A stretch of 64,000 nt of DNA from Rhizobium sp. BK602. GTDB taxonomy: Bacteria > Pseudomonadota > Alphaproteobacteria > Rhizobiales > Rhizobiaceae. Where the stretch lies: contig NZ_JACIBC010000008.1 of NCBI RefSeq assembly GCF_014195095.1, forward strand, positions 1 through 64,000. The letters run 5' to 3'. The notes under the pieces are model-generated. The model had not been told where the DNA came from. It saw only the letters and a list, made by a program, of their open reading frames with translations, and made no database searches. Both the position numbers and the translations under genes were made by a program. Shown here in pieces: positions 39,908 to 48,893 of this stretch. The first letter of the stretch is position 1; each line of letters opens with the position of its first letter.

Positions 39908-41048
39908 ACCCTTGCCGGAGCCGGCAGGCGATCCGGTCGCCGAGGTGCATTTCAGCATCCGCGCCATCGGTCGCGACGCCTGGAATGCCTGCTTTTGCGA
40001 TCAGGTCGAGGATTACGATTGTCTGCTCGCCATCGAGGAGGCCGGCATCGAGGGGTTCGAATGGCGCTATATCACCATCGCCGAGGATGGACGGGTGAGT
40101 GCCGTCATGCCGGCGTTTCTCTGCCGTTATGCCCTGGACACGACCCTGGAGGACGGCCGGCTTCGCCGGGCCGTGCGCGGCCTGCGGCGGCGTTTCCCAG
40201 ATTTCCTGACGCTGCGCCTTGCCTGCCTCGGCTCGCCCTGCACGGAAACCGGCCTCATCGGCTTTCATCCGGATGTGGCGCCCGGCCGTCGCGACATACT
40301 GTTTTGCGAATTGCTGTCCTTCTTCGAGGAGCTGGCTGCGACGGAAGATTGCGCGCTGATGGGCCTCAAGGATATTCCGGCTCCGGTCTCGGCCGAGTTC
40401 GGCGACCGGCTGGCGGCGCGCGGCTATGCCATGATCAGCGGCCTGCCGACCGCCTGGATGGACATCGATTTCAAGACGATCGACGAGTATCTGGCCCGGC
40501 TGTCCTCCGGCACCCGCAAGGACATGCGTCGCAAGCTGAAATCCTTTGCCGATGTCCGGCTGGAGATCAGAACCGATTTCGGCGATCTCCTGCCCGAGGT
40601 CATGGCGCTTTATCACGATACGCGCAATCGCAGCGAATGGCAGTTCGAGGAGCTGACGCCGGCCTATTTCGAAGGCATCCTCTCCCATATGCGCGGCCGT
40701 TCCTTCTGCGCACTCTATTTCGTCGGGGACCGGCTGCTTGCCGCCAATCTCATCGTGCATGACAAGAGCGTCGGCGGAGGCGTCGCCATCGACAAGTTCT
40801 TCTGCATGGATGGTGAGCGAGGGCGTCCCTATAATCTTTATTTCCTGAGCTGGTTCACCAATCTGCGCTATTGCCTGTCCAACGGCATCCGGCGCTATCA
40901 GAGCGGCCAGGCCTATTATGAGAACAAGCTGCGGCTCGGCAGCCGGCTTACCGCCAATGCGATGTTCTTCCGCCACCGCAATCCGGTGCTGCAAAAGATC
41001 CTGCGTCTGGTCTCCCCCCTGTTTTCAACGGACGAGGTGGGCTCATGA
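39888..41048 (+). CDS. FemAB/GNAT-fold transferase (peptidoglycan-bridge or N-acyltransferase-like)
   Basis: 386 aa from ATG 39888, overlapping the hydrolase by 20 bp. C-terminal half has the GNAT-fold pattern of BioF2/FemAB-like proteins: LSSGTRKDMRRKLKSFADVR (about 205-224), LLPEVMALYHDTRNRSEW, CALYFVGDRLLAANLIVHDK, VAIDKFFCMDGERGRPYNLY, YQSGQAYYENKLRLGSRLTA. Such domains use acyl-CoA, acyl-ACP or aminoacyl-tRNA as donors to acylate amines. The N-terminal part is less conserved. Likely the amide-forming or aminoacyl step of the pathway, but the donor cannot be told. Confidence 0.8.
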   Translation: MLKPLPRPLPEPAGDPVAEVHFSIRAIGRDAWNACFCDQVEDYDCLLAIEEAGIEGFEWRYITIAEDGRVSAVMPAFLCRYALDTTLEDGRLRRAVRGLRRRFPDFLTLRLACLGSPCTETGLIGFHPDVAPGRRDILFCELLSFFEELAATEDCALMGLKDIPAPVSAEFGDRLAARGYAMISGLPTAWMDIDFKTIDEYLARLSSGTRKDMRRKLKSFADVRLEIRTDFGDLLPEVMALYHDTRNRSEWQFEELTPAYFEGILSHMRGRSFCALYFVGDRLLAANLIVHDKSVGGGVAIDKFFCMDGERGRPYNLYFLSWFTNLRYCLSNGIRRYQSGQAYYENKLRLGSRLTANAMFFRHRNPVLQKILRLVSPLFSTDEVGS

Positions 41049-41473
41049 TGTCGATGCGCCTGTCATGGCTGGCCGTGCCGCTGTTGAACACGCTGTTCCA
41101 GTTCTTCATCAAGCATGGCGCCGCGCAACTGAGCGATGCGACGGGCTTTGGCTGGCTTCGCCAGGCGCTGACATCGCATTGGATTCTGGCGGCGATCGCC
41201 GTCGAGGTCGCCTGTTTCTTCATCTGGATGAGCGTGCTGTCCGAGCTCGATCTCAGCCGGGCCTTTCCGCTGTCCGGCATCAGCTATGTCCTGATCATTG
41301 CTACCGGCTGGTTCGTCTTCGGCGAGCCGGTCGTCGCACTGCAGGTGATCGGCAGCGGCCTTATTCTTGCCGGCGTCTGGATGATCGCCGGCGCCTCCGG
41401 CGAGGCGGCGGACAATGACGGCTGGGACAGGGAGCGCGGTTCGCTGCAAGGCGGCGGCGGTAAGGATCGATGA
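41045..41473 (+). CDS. SMR-size EamA-like membrane protein (second of the pair)
   Basis: 142 aa; four membrane segments (LSWLAVPLLNTLFQFFIK, WILAAIAVEVACFFIWMSVL, SRAFPLSGISYVLIIATGWF, VIGSGLILAGVWMIAG) and a hydrophilic Gly/Asp-rich C-terminal tail of about 25 residues. Together with the 117-aa protein it would make a heterodimeric DMT-like flippase or exporter. Overlaps the preceding and following genes by 4 bp each. Confidence 0.82.
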   Translation: MMSMRLSWLAVPLLNTLFQFFIKHGAAQLSDATGFGWLRQALTSHWILAAIAVEVACFFIWMSVLSELDLSRAFPLSGISYVLIIATGWFVFGEPVVALQVIGSGLILAGVWMIAGASGEAADNDGWDRERGSLQGGGGKDR

Positions 41474-42807
41474 TGTCCAGATTGCAGTTTCAGGATTCGT
41501 CTCGGGATGAACATGCGCAGCCCGGTCTCGCCGACCGGATCTTGCGGCGGGCGCTGACGCATATCGTGACGCGCGGCGCGCTGACCGTGACGACGGCGGC
41601 CGGCCGCGTGCTGACCTTCGGCGACGGCAGCGGCGAGCCCGTGCATGTGCGCTTCGCCGACGCGCGGGCGCAATGGGCCTTCCTGATCGATGCCGATCTG
41701 CGGCTCGGCGAGCTCTATATGGACGGTCGTTTCCTGGTGGAAAAGGGCACGCTCTATGCGTTCGTGGCGATGATGCTGCGGGAGGCGCAGAACCGTACGC
41801 ATCCGCTGATCGCCCGTCTCATCGACCATGTCCGCACCCGGCTGCGGATCTTCCGCCATCGCAATCTGCCGGGACGTTCCAAGGCCAATGTCGCGCATCA
41901 CTACGATCTCGACGGGCGGCTCTACGCCCTGTTCCTCGACGCGGACCGGCAATATTCCTGCGCCTATTTCGAGCATCCCGGCCAATCGCTGGAAGAGGCG
42001 CAATCGGCCAAGAAGCGGCACCTCGCCGCCAAGCTGCTGATCGAGCCGGACAACAGCATTCTCGACATCGGCTGCGGCTGGGGCGGGCTGGCGCTGCATC
42101 TGGCCGAACAGACGCCCGGCGGCTACGTCCTCGGCGTCACCCTGTCGGAAGAGCAGCATGCCTATGCCAGCCAACGGGTGCCGGCCGGCATCGGCGGCAC
42201 GCAGGCGGAGGTGCAATTCGCGCTTCAGGACTATCGCAACCTGACCGGCCGCTTCGACAGGATCGTCTCCGTCGGAATGTTCGAGCATGTCGGTCTTGCA
42301 TCCTACCGGACCTTCTTCCGCAAATGCGCCGCGCTGCTGGAGGATGACGGCGTCATGGTGCTGCACACCATCGGCTGTTCGGCGACGCCCGGCTTCACCA
42401 CGCCCTGGCTCGACAAATATATCTTCCCCGGCGGCTATATTCCCGCCCTTTCGGAAATCGTGCCGGAAATCGAGGCGGCCGGCCTGACGATCACCGATAT
42501 CGAGGTGCTGCGCCTGCATTATGCCCAGACGCTCGCCAGCTGGCGCGAGCGTTTCACGGCGCGCTGGGCCGATGCGGCTACGCTCTATAGCGAGCGCTTC
42601 TGCCGCATGTGGGACTATTATCTTTCGACCGCGGAGGCTGCCTTCCGCTACGAGGACCTCGTCGTCTTCCAGATCCAGATCACCAAGCGCAACGATGTCA
42701 CTCCGCTGACGCGCAACTACATCGCCGAAAACGAAACGCTGCAGGCCTCAAAAGTCGATGTCGAAGCTTCTGCTGAGGGTAAAGCCGATAATATTCTGGT
42801 TGGCTGA
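41470..42807 (+). CDS. cfa: cyclopropane-fatty-acyl-phospholipid synthase family SAM methyltransferase
   Basis: 445 aa. N-terminal lipid-handling domain, then SAM-binding ILDIGCGWGGLALHLAEQTP (about 197-216), NVAHHYDLDGRLYALFLDAD, YSCAYFEHPGQSLEEAQSAK, VSVGMFEHVG and TPWLDKYIFPGGYIPALSEI, as in CFA synthases. It adds a methylene (from SAM) across a double bond in phospholipid acyl chains; the desaturase in the same operon could create that bond. Last gene of the operon; its final 60 bp run antisense into the MipA gene. Confidence 0.9.
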   Translation: MMSRLQFQDSSRDEHAQPGLADRILRRALTHIVTRGALTVTTAAGRVLTFGDGSGEPVHVRFADARAQWAFLIDADLRLGELYMDGRFLVEKGTLYAFVAMMLREAQNRTHPLIARLIDHVRTRLRIFRHRNLPGRSKANVAHHYDLDGRLYALFLDADRQYSCAYFEHPGQSLEEAQSAKKRHLAAKLLIEPDNSILDIGCGWGGLALHLAEQTPGGYVLGVTLSEEQHAYASQRVPAGIGGTQAEVQFALQDYRNLTGRFDRIVSVGMFEHVGLASYRTFFRKCAALLEDDGVMVLHTIGCSATPGFTTPWLDKYIFPGGYIPALSEIVPEIEAAGLTITDIEVLRLHYAQTLASWRERFTARWADAATLYSERFCRMWDYYLSTAEAAFRYEDLVVFQIQITKRNDVTPLTRNYIAENETLQASKVDVEASAEGKADNILVG

Positions 42808-43662
42808 GCCGAACTGCGCGGTGATCGGACTGTCGGCGGCGTCGCCTACCAGGCGGTTATATTTCTCGTAGACCTGCACGCTCCACTGAGGCGATATCGT
42901 ATAGGTCGCCGCCACCGTGAAACCGACCGATTTCAGGCCGCCGCCGGCGTCGAAGGCACTGACATGGCCGTTTTTCGCGGCGCGGGCGGCCGAGATGCCG
43001 AAATTGCTGCGCATATAGGTGGAGTTCGCCAGCGACAGGCGCGGCCCGGCGGAGAGGACCAATTTGTCGCCGATAGGCTGAAACCAGTCGAGCGCGAGAT
43101 CGGCGACGAGGCCGTCGCCGCCCCAGAGCGACTGGCGCACTTCCGTCCGTAGCCGCAGCCGGTTTTCCATCAGCCAATATTGCGCGAAGCCGCCGGCATC
43201 GAAATTCCAGCGCACCTTGCGCTCGCTCTGCAGATGCAGATTGTTGAGATCCAGCCGGTCGTCCCGCAGGCCGACCACGGGACCGATTTCGAGGTGGCCG
43301 AGGTCGAGGAGCGTATAGTCGAAATTGTCGTCGGGAGCGCTGTATTCAGGGGCTTCGCCGAAACGATGAAAGTCGAAAGACGGCAAGGCGCTGAAGGAAT
43401 AATGTCTCGATCCCTCGTAGGTGGGGCCGTATTCGACCGTGGCGCCGAGCGTCACCACCCAGGTCTTGGACGGAGAATCCGTGGTCTCCTGCGCCATGGA
43501 TGATGTGGGAAAGGCGCCGATCGCGCATATGGTCAGCAGGCCGATCCCGGTCGAGGCCAACAGCCGGGCGGAGGAAGATGTCTTGACGCCTAACACTTTG
43601 ACAACATCCGATCCCTGGGTGCCGCGATTCCGAAGGTACGGGCGACCATAGCGGCGCAACAT
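42748..43662 (-). CDS. MipA/OmpV-family outer-membrane protein
   Basis: 304 aa. Signal-peptide region (ARLLASTGIGLLTICAIGAF, cleavage near SSMAQETT) is preceded by about 30 residues, so a later start (GTG codons at VVKVLG) is possible. Mature barrel motifs: LGATVEYGPTYEGSRHYSFS, VGLRDDRLDL, EVRQSLWGGDGLVADLALDW, and terminal aromatic residue in FDIDF, as needed for Bam assembly. Family members are porin-like, some binding MltA-interacting complexes. Convergent to cfa with 60-bp overlap. Confidence 0.85.
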   Translation of the reverse strand: MLRRYGRPYLRNRGTQGSDVVKVLGVKTSSSARLLASTGIGLLTICAIGAFPTSSMAQETTDSPSKTWVVTLGATVEYGPTYEGSRHYSFSALPSFDFHRFGEAPEYSAPDDNFDYTLLDLGHLEIGPVVGLRDDRLDLNNLHLQSERKVRWNFDAGGFAQYWLMENRLRLRTEVRQSLWGGDGLVADLALDWFQPIGDKLVLSAGPRLSLANSTYMRSNFGISAARAAKNGHVSAFDAGGGLKSVGFTVAATYTISPQWSVQVYEKYNRLVGDAADSPITAQFGSANQNIIGFTLSRSFDIDF

Positions 43663-43745
43663 TTCATGAACCTGAAAAAATCGGCGCCAAAGGCGGTGCT
43701 ATGGTTTTTTCGCGGCGCTGGCATTGCCCGATATTTCGGATGGGA

Positions 43746-44384
43746 TCAACATTGCACTTCGAGCCGGGTCGCGACGAGCAGCGAGTAGTCCGTGCCCTTG
43801 GGATCGCTGAAGAACATGCTGGTCAGCGCCGCCTGGTTCTCCGCCATGACTTCCTTGGGATTGGGCCGCACGACCTTGCGCTTGCAGCGGCCAGCCGCGC
43901 CGGAGAGGCTCATATCGTCGTCGGTGGCGAAATCGACCGCCGTGTAGAGCGTCTTGTCATAGATCCCGAAGACCGTTGTTCCCTTGAGGAAGGTCTTCTG
44001 CTCGGGCTTCAGCGAAAAGGTCAGGGTCAGCGAACCGTTCTTGTAGTCGGCCTGGATCGCCTCGGGCTTGGCCATCGGCACCGCTTTGCCGTTGCTGGTG
44101 ACATTCGTATAGTAATCATACTGCGCCAGCGAATCCCTGACCGTCTTGCCGACCGCCTTGAGTTCGCTCGCGCTCAGCGTCTGGTTGTCGCCCTTGCCGA
44201 AATCCATGAGGACCGAGGAGGAAAACACCTCGTCGAAGCTCCATACGTTGCGCAGCTCGCCGATCGACCCGTCGGGCGCGGCGACGACCTCGAATTTCGC
44301 ATCGATGAAGATGTGGGGATGGGCAAAGGCGGGCACGGGCAGAAGCGACAGCATCGCGATCAACAGGGTCGTTCGTCGTTTCAT
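43746..44384 (-). CDS. DUF1007 periplasmic protein
   Basis: 212 aa from ATG 44384. Signal peptide MKRRTTLLIAMLSLLPVPAF, cleavage before HPHIFIDAKFEV, the DUF1007 hallmark with two near-N-terminal His. Then VWSFDEVFSSSVLMDFGKGD and FSLKPEQKTFLKGTTVFGIY. DUF1007 genes are often near metal permeases (RcnA/NicO and others), and a HupE-type permease is 3.2 kb away here. Possible metal-binding role in the periplasm is inferred. Confidence 0.88.
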   Translation of the reverse strand: MKRRTTLLIAMLSLLPVPAFAHPHIFIDAKFEVVAAPDGSIGELRNVWSFDEVFSSSVLMDFGKGDNQTLSASELKAVGKTVRDSLAQYDYYTNVTSNGKAVPMAKPEAIQADYKNGSLTLTFSLKPEQKTFLKGTTVFGIYDKTLYTAVDFATDDDMSLSGAAGRCKRKVVRPNPKEVMAENQAALTSMFFSDPKGTDYSLLVATRLEVQC

Positions 44385-44649
44385 GCGAGGCTTTACCGTG
44401 GTTCTGTCGGCGGTGGGGCGGCCAAGGGTTCGATGCCAAGACCTGAACGTCAATTGAGACTGATTTGAGACCCCGAGGCAACCGCCGGCGGCCTTGCTGC
44501 GGTCTTTAAGAGAACAATGCGCCGCGCCCTCCGCAAACCATGGAATCTTCTGCCGATGGCGGACAATCTGCGGCAGCGGCGTTGGGATGCAGGCGCTATT
44601 CTGTTATGCGACGTCAAGACTGCGCGATGGCCAAGCGATGGAGACAGGC

Positions 44650-46077
44650 ATGGAAAACGCCCATAGATTCTATATCGACGGAAAATGGGTCGAACCCGAG
44701 GTGTTGCGCACGCTCGAGGTCATCGATCCGGCGACCGAACAGCCGATCGGAACCATCGCCTTGGGCTCTCCCGCCGATGCCGAGAAGGCCATCAGGGCGG
44801 CACGCGCCGCCTTCGAGACGTTTTCGACGACGACGCGCGACGAACGCCTGGCGCTGCTGAAGCGCATTCTGGAGATCCTGCGGCGCCGCAACGACGAGAT
44901 TGGCGAGGTGATTTCCCGCGAGATGGGTGCGCCGCTCGCCATGGCGCGGACGGATCAGGCTGGCATCGGCGTCACCCATTTCGAAAAGACGATCGAGGCC
45001 TTCGAGGCTTTCCAGTTCGATTATATGCAGGGCTCGACGCGGATCGTGCACGAGCCGGTCGGCGTCGTCGGCATGATCACACCGTGGAACTGGCCGATGA
45101 ACCAGATCGCCTGCAAGGTAGCGCCGGCGCTGGCGGCAGGCTGCACCATGGTTTTGAAACCCTCCGAGATCGCACCGTTCAACGCCATTCTTTTCGCCGA
45201 GGTCATGGACGAGGCGGGTGTCCCGAAGGGCGTGTTCAATCTGGTGCAGGGCGATGGCCCGACCGTCGGCGCCGTGCTGGCGAGCCACCCGGATGTCGAC
45301 ATGGTGTCTTTCACCGGCTCGACGCGGGCCGGCATCGCGGTTGCGCAGGCCGCTGCCCCCACGGTCAAGCGCGTCCATCAGGAACTTGGCGGCAAGTCGC
45401 CCAATATCGTGCTGCGCAGCGCCGATCTCGAAGCCGCCGTCGCCGCCGGCGTGCGCCGCTGCTTCAACAATTCCGGCCAGTCCTGCAATGCGCCGACGCG
45501 CATGCTGGTGCCGGCCGAGCGCATCGACGAGGCGGGCGCGATCGCCGCGCGCGAGGCGGCATCGGTGGTCGTCGGCCCTCCGGCCGATCCGCGCACCCAG
45601 CTCGGCCCGGTGGTCAGCGCCGCGCAGTTCGAAAAGATCCAGGGACTGATCGCCAAGGGGATCGAGGAGGGAGCTCAGCTCGTGGCGGGCGGCCTCGGGC
45701 GGCCCTCGCATCTCAATGCCGGCTATTATGTGCGCCCGACGGTGTTTTCGCGTGTCGTCAACTCCATGACCATCGCCCGCGAGGAGATCTTCGGGCCGGT
45801 GCTGTCGATCATCGGCTACGAGACCGAGGACGAGGCCGTGGCGATCGCCAACGACACGCCTTACGGCCTTGCCGCCTATATCCAGGGCGAGCCGCAGGAG
45901 GCGCGGGCGCTTGCCCGGCGGCTGCGGGCGGGCACGGTTCGTCTGAACAGCTCGGCCTGGGACGGGATGGCGCCCTTCGGCGGCTACAAGCAATCCGGCA
46001 ATGGCCGCGAATACGGCAAGTTCGGCCTGCATGAATTCACCGAAATCAAGGGTGTCGTCGGCTACGGCGAAGACTGA
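44650..46077 (+). CDS. NAD(P)-dependent aldehyde dehydrogenase
   Basis: 475 aa from ATG 44650 (GGAG six bases before). ALDH superfamily with TPWNWPMNQIACKVAPALAA, LKPSEIAPF, FTGSTRAGIA, catalytic Glu in HQELGGKSPNIVL and Cys (about 279) in NNSGQSCNAPTRM, then EIFGPVLSI and FGGYKQSGNGREYG. Similar to betaine/aldehyde dehydrogenases with broad substrates. It is single, with no helping neighbours, so the substrate is unknown. Confidence 0.92.
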   Translation: MENAHRFYIDGKWVEPEVLRTLEVIDPATEQPIGTIALGSPADAEKAIRAARAAFETFSTTTRDERLALLKRILEILRRRNDEIGEVISREMGAPLAMARTDQAGIGVTHFEKTIEAFEAFQFDYMQGSTRIVHEPVGVVGMITPWNWPMNQIACKVAPALAAGCTMVLKPSEIAPFNAILFAEVMDEAGVPKGVFNLVQGDGPTVGAVLASHPDVDMVSFTGSTRAGIAVAQAAAPTVKRVHQELGGKSPNIVLRSADLEAAVAAGVRRCFNNSGQSCNAPTRMLVPAERIDEAGAIAAREAASVVVGPPADPRTQLGPVVSAAQFEKIQGLIAKGIEEGAQLVAGGLGRPSHLNAGYYVRPTVFSRVVNSMTIAREEIFGPVLSIIGYETEDEAVAIANDTPYGLAAYIQGEPQEARALARRLRAGTVRLNSSAWDGMAPFGGYKQSGNGREYGKFGLHEFTEIKGVVGYGED

Positions 46078-46322
46078 GGTGCTTTTCGGCGCATTCGCCG
46101 GCTTCCTCCACAAATGGACACAATGGCGGGTAAAGACATCGCTGGCCATGGGCTGCGATCAACGCGGCCCAAGGGTGTCATGTGTGATTTGGCGGGAGGC
46201 TTCCCGATCGGCGAGCGACTTATGATCTTGGCGGCTTCATCAATTTGTGTTGGAAATCGGCGACGAGTGTCGATGCGGTCCGTTGCGTTCTCGCTGACGG
46301 CCATGGGGCATAGAGGCCAGGA

Positions 46323-47426
46323 ATGAAGAAAATTAGCCTGTTTCTGATCATGGCGATGCTGGCATCATGCGCGAGCCGCCCTGGGCCGGACGTATTGCAA
46401 ACCATCTCGCAAGCGCCCGTGACGGCCAACACGATCACGGTCTATTCGGCCACGACCCGGACGAGAAAAGATCCTTCGGAGAATATTTTCACCAACGGCC
46501 GCTCGATATCGACGAATTATGCCCGCTTCACGATTTCCATTCCTCCGACGCATGAGGCCGGCAAGATCGAATGGCCGTCCCGGAAACCGGACCCCAAGAA
46601 GGACTTCACCGTCGTCGGCCAGGCTGTCCTCAATCGCGAGAGTTTCCTCAAGGAATTGCCCGAGAAGGGCGAAGGCCGTCGTGTCGTCGTCTTCGTTCAT
46701 GGCTATAACTACAATTTCCAGGAATCCTTGTTTCGTCTCGCCCAGCTGAGGACGGATTCCAAGCTTCCGGCCGTGCCGATCCTGTTCGCGTGGCCGTCGC
46801 AGGCGGCTTTGACCGGCTATGTCGCCGACAAGGATTCGGCGACGTTTTCCCGGGACAATCTGACGCAGCTGCTGGTGGATCTGGCCAGGGACCGCAAGCA
46901 GGGCGAGATCATGGTCTTCGCCCACAGCATGGGCGGATGGCTGACCGCCGAGGTGCTGAGGCAATTGAAGCTGGAGGGCCGGGACGACGTTCTGGCCAAG
47001 CTGACCGTCGTCATGGCCGCGCCGGATATCGATGCCGACGTGTTCATCTCGCAGCTCAACGTCATCGGCAAGATGTCGCCTCCGCTGACGATCCTGGTGT
47101 CGCGGGACGACCGCGCGCTCGAGGCATCGACGTTCCTGGGGGCCGGCGTGCCGCGCATCGGCGCGCTCGACGTCCGGGACGATGTCGTCCGCCAGGCGGC
47201 CGTCAAGGCCGGTGTCCGGTTGATCGACATCTCCTCCCTCAAGGCGTCCGATCCGGCCAATCACGACCGCTTCGTCGCCCTGGCCGCATTGCATCCGAAT
47301 TTCGACGCCGCCGCCAATGAAAACGGCAATACGGTCGGCAAGGCCGGCGCTTTCGTCTTCGATGCGATCGGCGCGACGCTGTCCAGCCCCTTCCGCCTGG
47401 CAAGCCATGTCGTCAATCCGAATTAA
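46323..47426 (+). CDS. lipoprotein alpha/beta hydrolase (DUF900-type)
   Basis: 367 aa. Lipobox ASC (Cys16) after MKKISLFLIMAMLASC, so probably anchored in a membrane facing the periplasm. DUF900 family hydrolase: TVYSATTRTR, RFTISIPPTHEAGKIEWPSR, VVVFVHGYNYNFQESLFRLA, nucleophile in MVFAHSMGGWLTAE, Asp in AAPDIDADVF, and a late catalytic His in SDPANHDRFV. Esterase-like; substrate unknown. Single-gene unit. Confidence 0.87.
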   Translation: MKKISLFLIMAMLASCASRPGPDVLQTISQAPVTANTITVYSATTRTRKDPSENIFTNGRSISTNYARFTISIPPTHEAGKIEWPSRKPDPKKDFTVVGQAVLNRESFLKELPEKGEGRRVVVFVHGYNYNFQESLFRLAQLRTDSKLPAVPILFAWPSQAALTGYVADKDSATFSRDNLTQLLVDLARDRKQGEIMVFAHSMGGWLTAEVLRQLKLEGRDDVLAKLTVVMAAPDIDADVFISQLNVIGKMSPPLTILVSRDDRALEASTFLGAGVPRIGALDVRDDVVRQAAVKAGVRLIDISSLKASDPANHDRFVALAALHPNFDAAANENGNTVGKAGAFVFDAIGATLSSPFRLASHVVNPN

Positions 47427-47542
47427 CGGTTTTGGGAAAGCAAGCGAGCGCCTACGTCAAATGACGCAGTAATCGCTTTTTGATGTTTTGTCATACTTTC
47501 CTCTGTGCGATTGTCGTATCGACGTTACGCAGAAGGGGACAG

Positions 47543-48148
47543 ATGATGATTTCAAGAACCGTCAAATTCGGTGCCGTGGTGGTTGCGCTCGCTTCCATTC
47601 CGTCGCTGGCTTTCGCCCATACGGGTGCCGGTGAAACCAGCGGATTCATCCATGGTTTCGGGCATCCGATTTCCGACCTCGACCATATCCTGGCCATGGT
47701 GATGGTCGGCGTCTTCGCTGCCCAGCTCGGCGGCCGCGCCCTCTGGCTCGTGCCCGCGACTTTCGTGCTGGTCATGGCATTCGGCGGTGCGCTCGGCGTG
47801 ATGGGTGTTCCCGTGCCTTTCGTCGAAACGGGGATCGCCCTGTCGGTCGTCGTGCTGGGCGCTGTCGTCGCTCTCGGCGTGAAGGCGCCTGTGGCGGTCG
47901 CGATGGGTCTTGTCGGGCTGTTTGCCGTCTTTCATGGTCACGCCCATGGTGCCGAGATGCCCGACGACGCCGGCGGTCTTGCCTATGCGGCGGGTTTCAT
48001 GCTGGCGACGGCCCTGCTGCATGTTGCCGGCATCGCCGCCAGTCTGCTGATCGGCAAGGCGGGCGCTCATGGCGGGCAGGTCGTCGCCCGGTCGGTCGGC
48101 GGCGTGGTTGTCATGGCGGGCGTCGGGCTGCTGAGCGGCCTGCTCTGA
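47543..48148 (+). CDS. hupE: HupE/UreJ-family metal permease
   Basis: 201 aa from the second ATG of an ATGATGATT start (GAAGGGGACAG upstream). Signal-like N-terminus ending AFAHTGAGET, then the HupE motif GFGHPISDLDHILAMVMVGV and membrane segments LVMAFGGALGVMGVPVPFVE, SVVVLGAVVALGVKAPVAVA and a His-rich loop FHGHAHGAEMPDD. HupE/UreJ proteins take up Ni2+ (or Co2+) for hydrogenase or urease. Neither is in the window; the fit to a manganese region nearby is only by distance. Confidence 0.88.
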   Translation: MMISRTVKFGAVVVALASIPSLAFAHTGAGETSGFIHGFGHPISDLDHILAMVMVGVFAAQLGGRALWLVPATFVLVMAFGGALGVMGVPVPFVETGIALSVVVLGAVVALGVKAPVAVAMGLVGLFAVFHGHAHGAEMPDDAGGLAYAAGFMLATALLHVAGIAASLLIGKAGAHGGQVVARSVGGVVVMAGVGLLSGLL

Positions 48149-48308
48149 ACGGCGGCCGTGGCTCGATTCCAGTGCGAAGATGCGGTGCCCGCCGGGCTGA
48201 GCGCCAGGCGGGCATTATTGCTATTGCGTCGCAAACAAGCTAAGCGTCGCCAATCATTTGGCGCTGACGGGGGCGCGCCGACATAGGTGCAATGACGGAC
48301 AAAATCAC

Positions 48309-48752
48309 ATGAGTCCTCCCGCAGCGATCGACATCGCCCAATTGTGCAAGGAGCATGGGCTAAGGTTGACGAAGCCGCGCAAGATCATCATGGAGGTCTT
48401 GCTGAATTCGAGCGATCATCCCGACGCGGTCGAGCTGCATCGCCGTGTCAGCCGCATCGATCCGGGCATCGCCATTGCCACCGTCTACCGCACGCTGAGC
48501 ATGCTGCAGGAGAAGGGCGCCCTCGAGCGTCATACCTTTTCGGATGGCCGGGCACGCTACGAGACCGCCGCCCACGAGCATCACGACCACCTGATCAATG
48601 TCGATACCGGAGAGGTGATCGAATTCCGCTCGGACGAGATCGAGCGCCTGCAGGAGGAGATCGCCCGCTCCCGCGGTTTCGAAATCGTCAGCCATAAGCT
48701 CGAGATCTATGTCAGGCCACTGAAGGATCAGGCCAAGGGGTCGCGGCGCTAG
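48309..48752 (+). CDS. mur: Fur-family regulator, rhizobial Mur (manganese uptake regulator)
   Basis: 147 aa starting MSPPAAIDIAQLCKEHGLRL. Winged helix (LTKPRKIIMEVLLNSSDHPD, IAIATVYRTLSMLQEKGALE) and metal-binding part with HEHHDHLINVDTGEVIEF. In Rhizobium, Fur homologues next to the sit genes are Mur, which represses sitABCD when Mn2+ is high. The stop codon is overlapped by a RIME-like element. The gene is convergent to sitD. Confidence 0.9.
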   Translation: MSPPAAIDIAQLCKEHGLRLTKPRKIIMEVLLNSSDHPDAVELHRRVSRIDPGIAIATVYRTLSMLQEKGALERHTFSDGRARYETAAHEHHDHLINVDTGEVIEFRSDEIERLQEEIARSRGFEIVSHKLEIYVRPLKDQAKGSRR

Positions 48753-48852
48753 AGCAATTCCAGGAAAAGTGCATAGCGGTTTTCCGTGCGGAATTGCGTA
48801 AAAACAAAGGCATAGAGCGGTTCAACGATTCCATGAGGCGATGAACCGCCCT
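48751..48852 (+). repeat. RIME-like intergenic mosaic element (copy 1)
   Basis: Begins at the TAG stop of mur. Outer dyad GCAATTCC / GGAATTGC, inner GGAAAA / TTTTCC, then AGAGCGGTTCA ... TGAACCGC as second dyad. About 70% like the copy at 55365 (both contain ATAGCGGTTTTCCGT and AACAAAGG). Resembles the Rhizobium-specific intergenic mosaic elements. Confidence 0.75.
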
Positions 48853-48893
48853 AGATATGGCCGAAGCGGACGGGATGTCTCCGACGCCACGCT

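Noticed and set aside
46078..46322. Possible small genes between the aldehyde dehydrogenase and the lipoprotein hydrolase
   Set aside because: Short open frames here lack ribosome sites and family likeness; treated as a promoter region.
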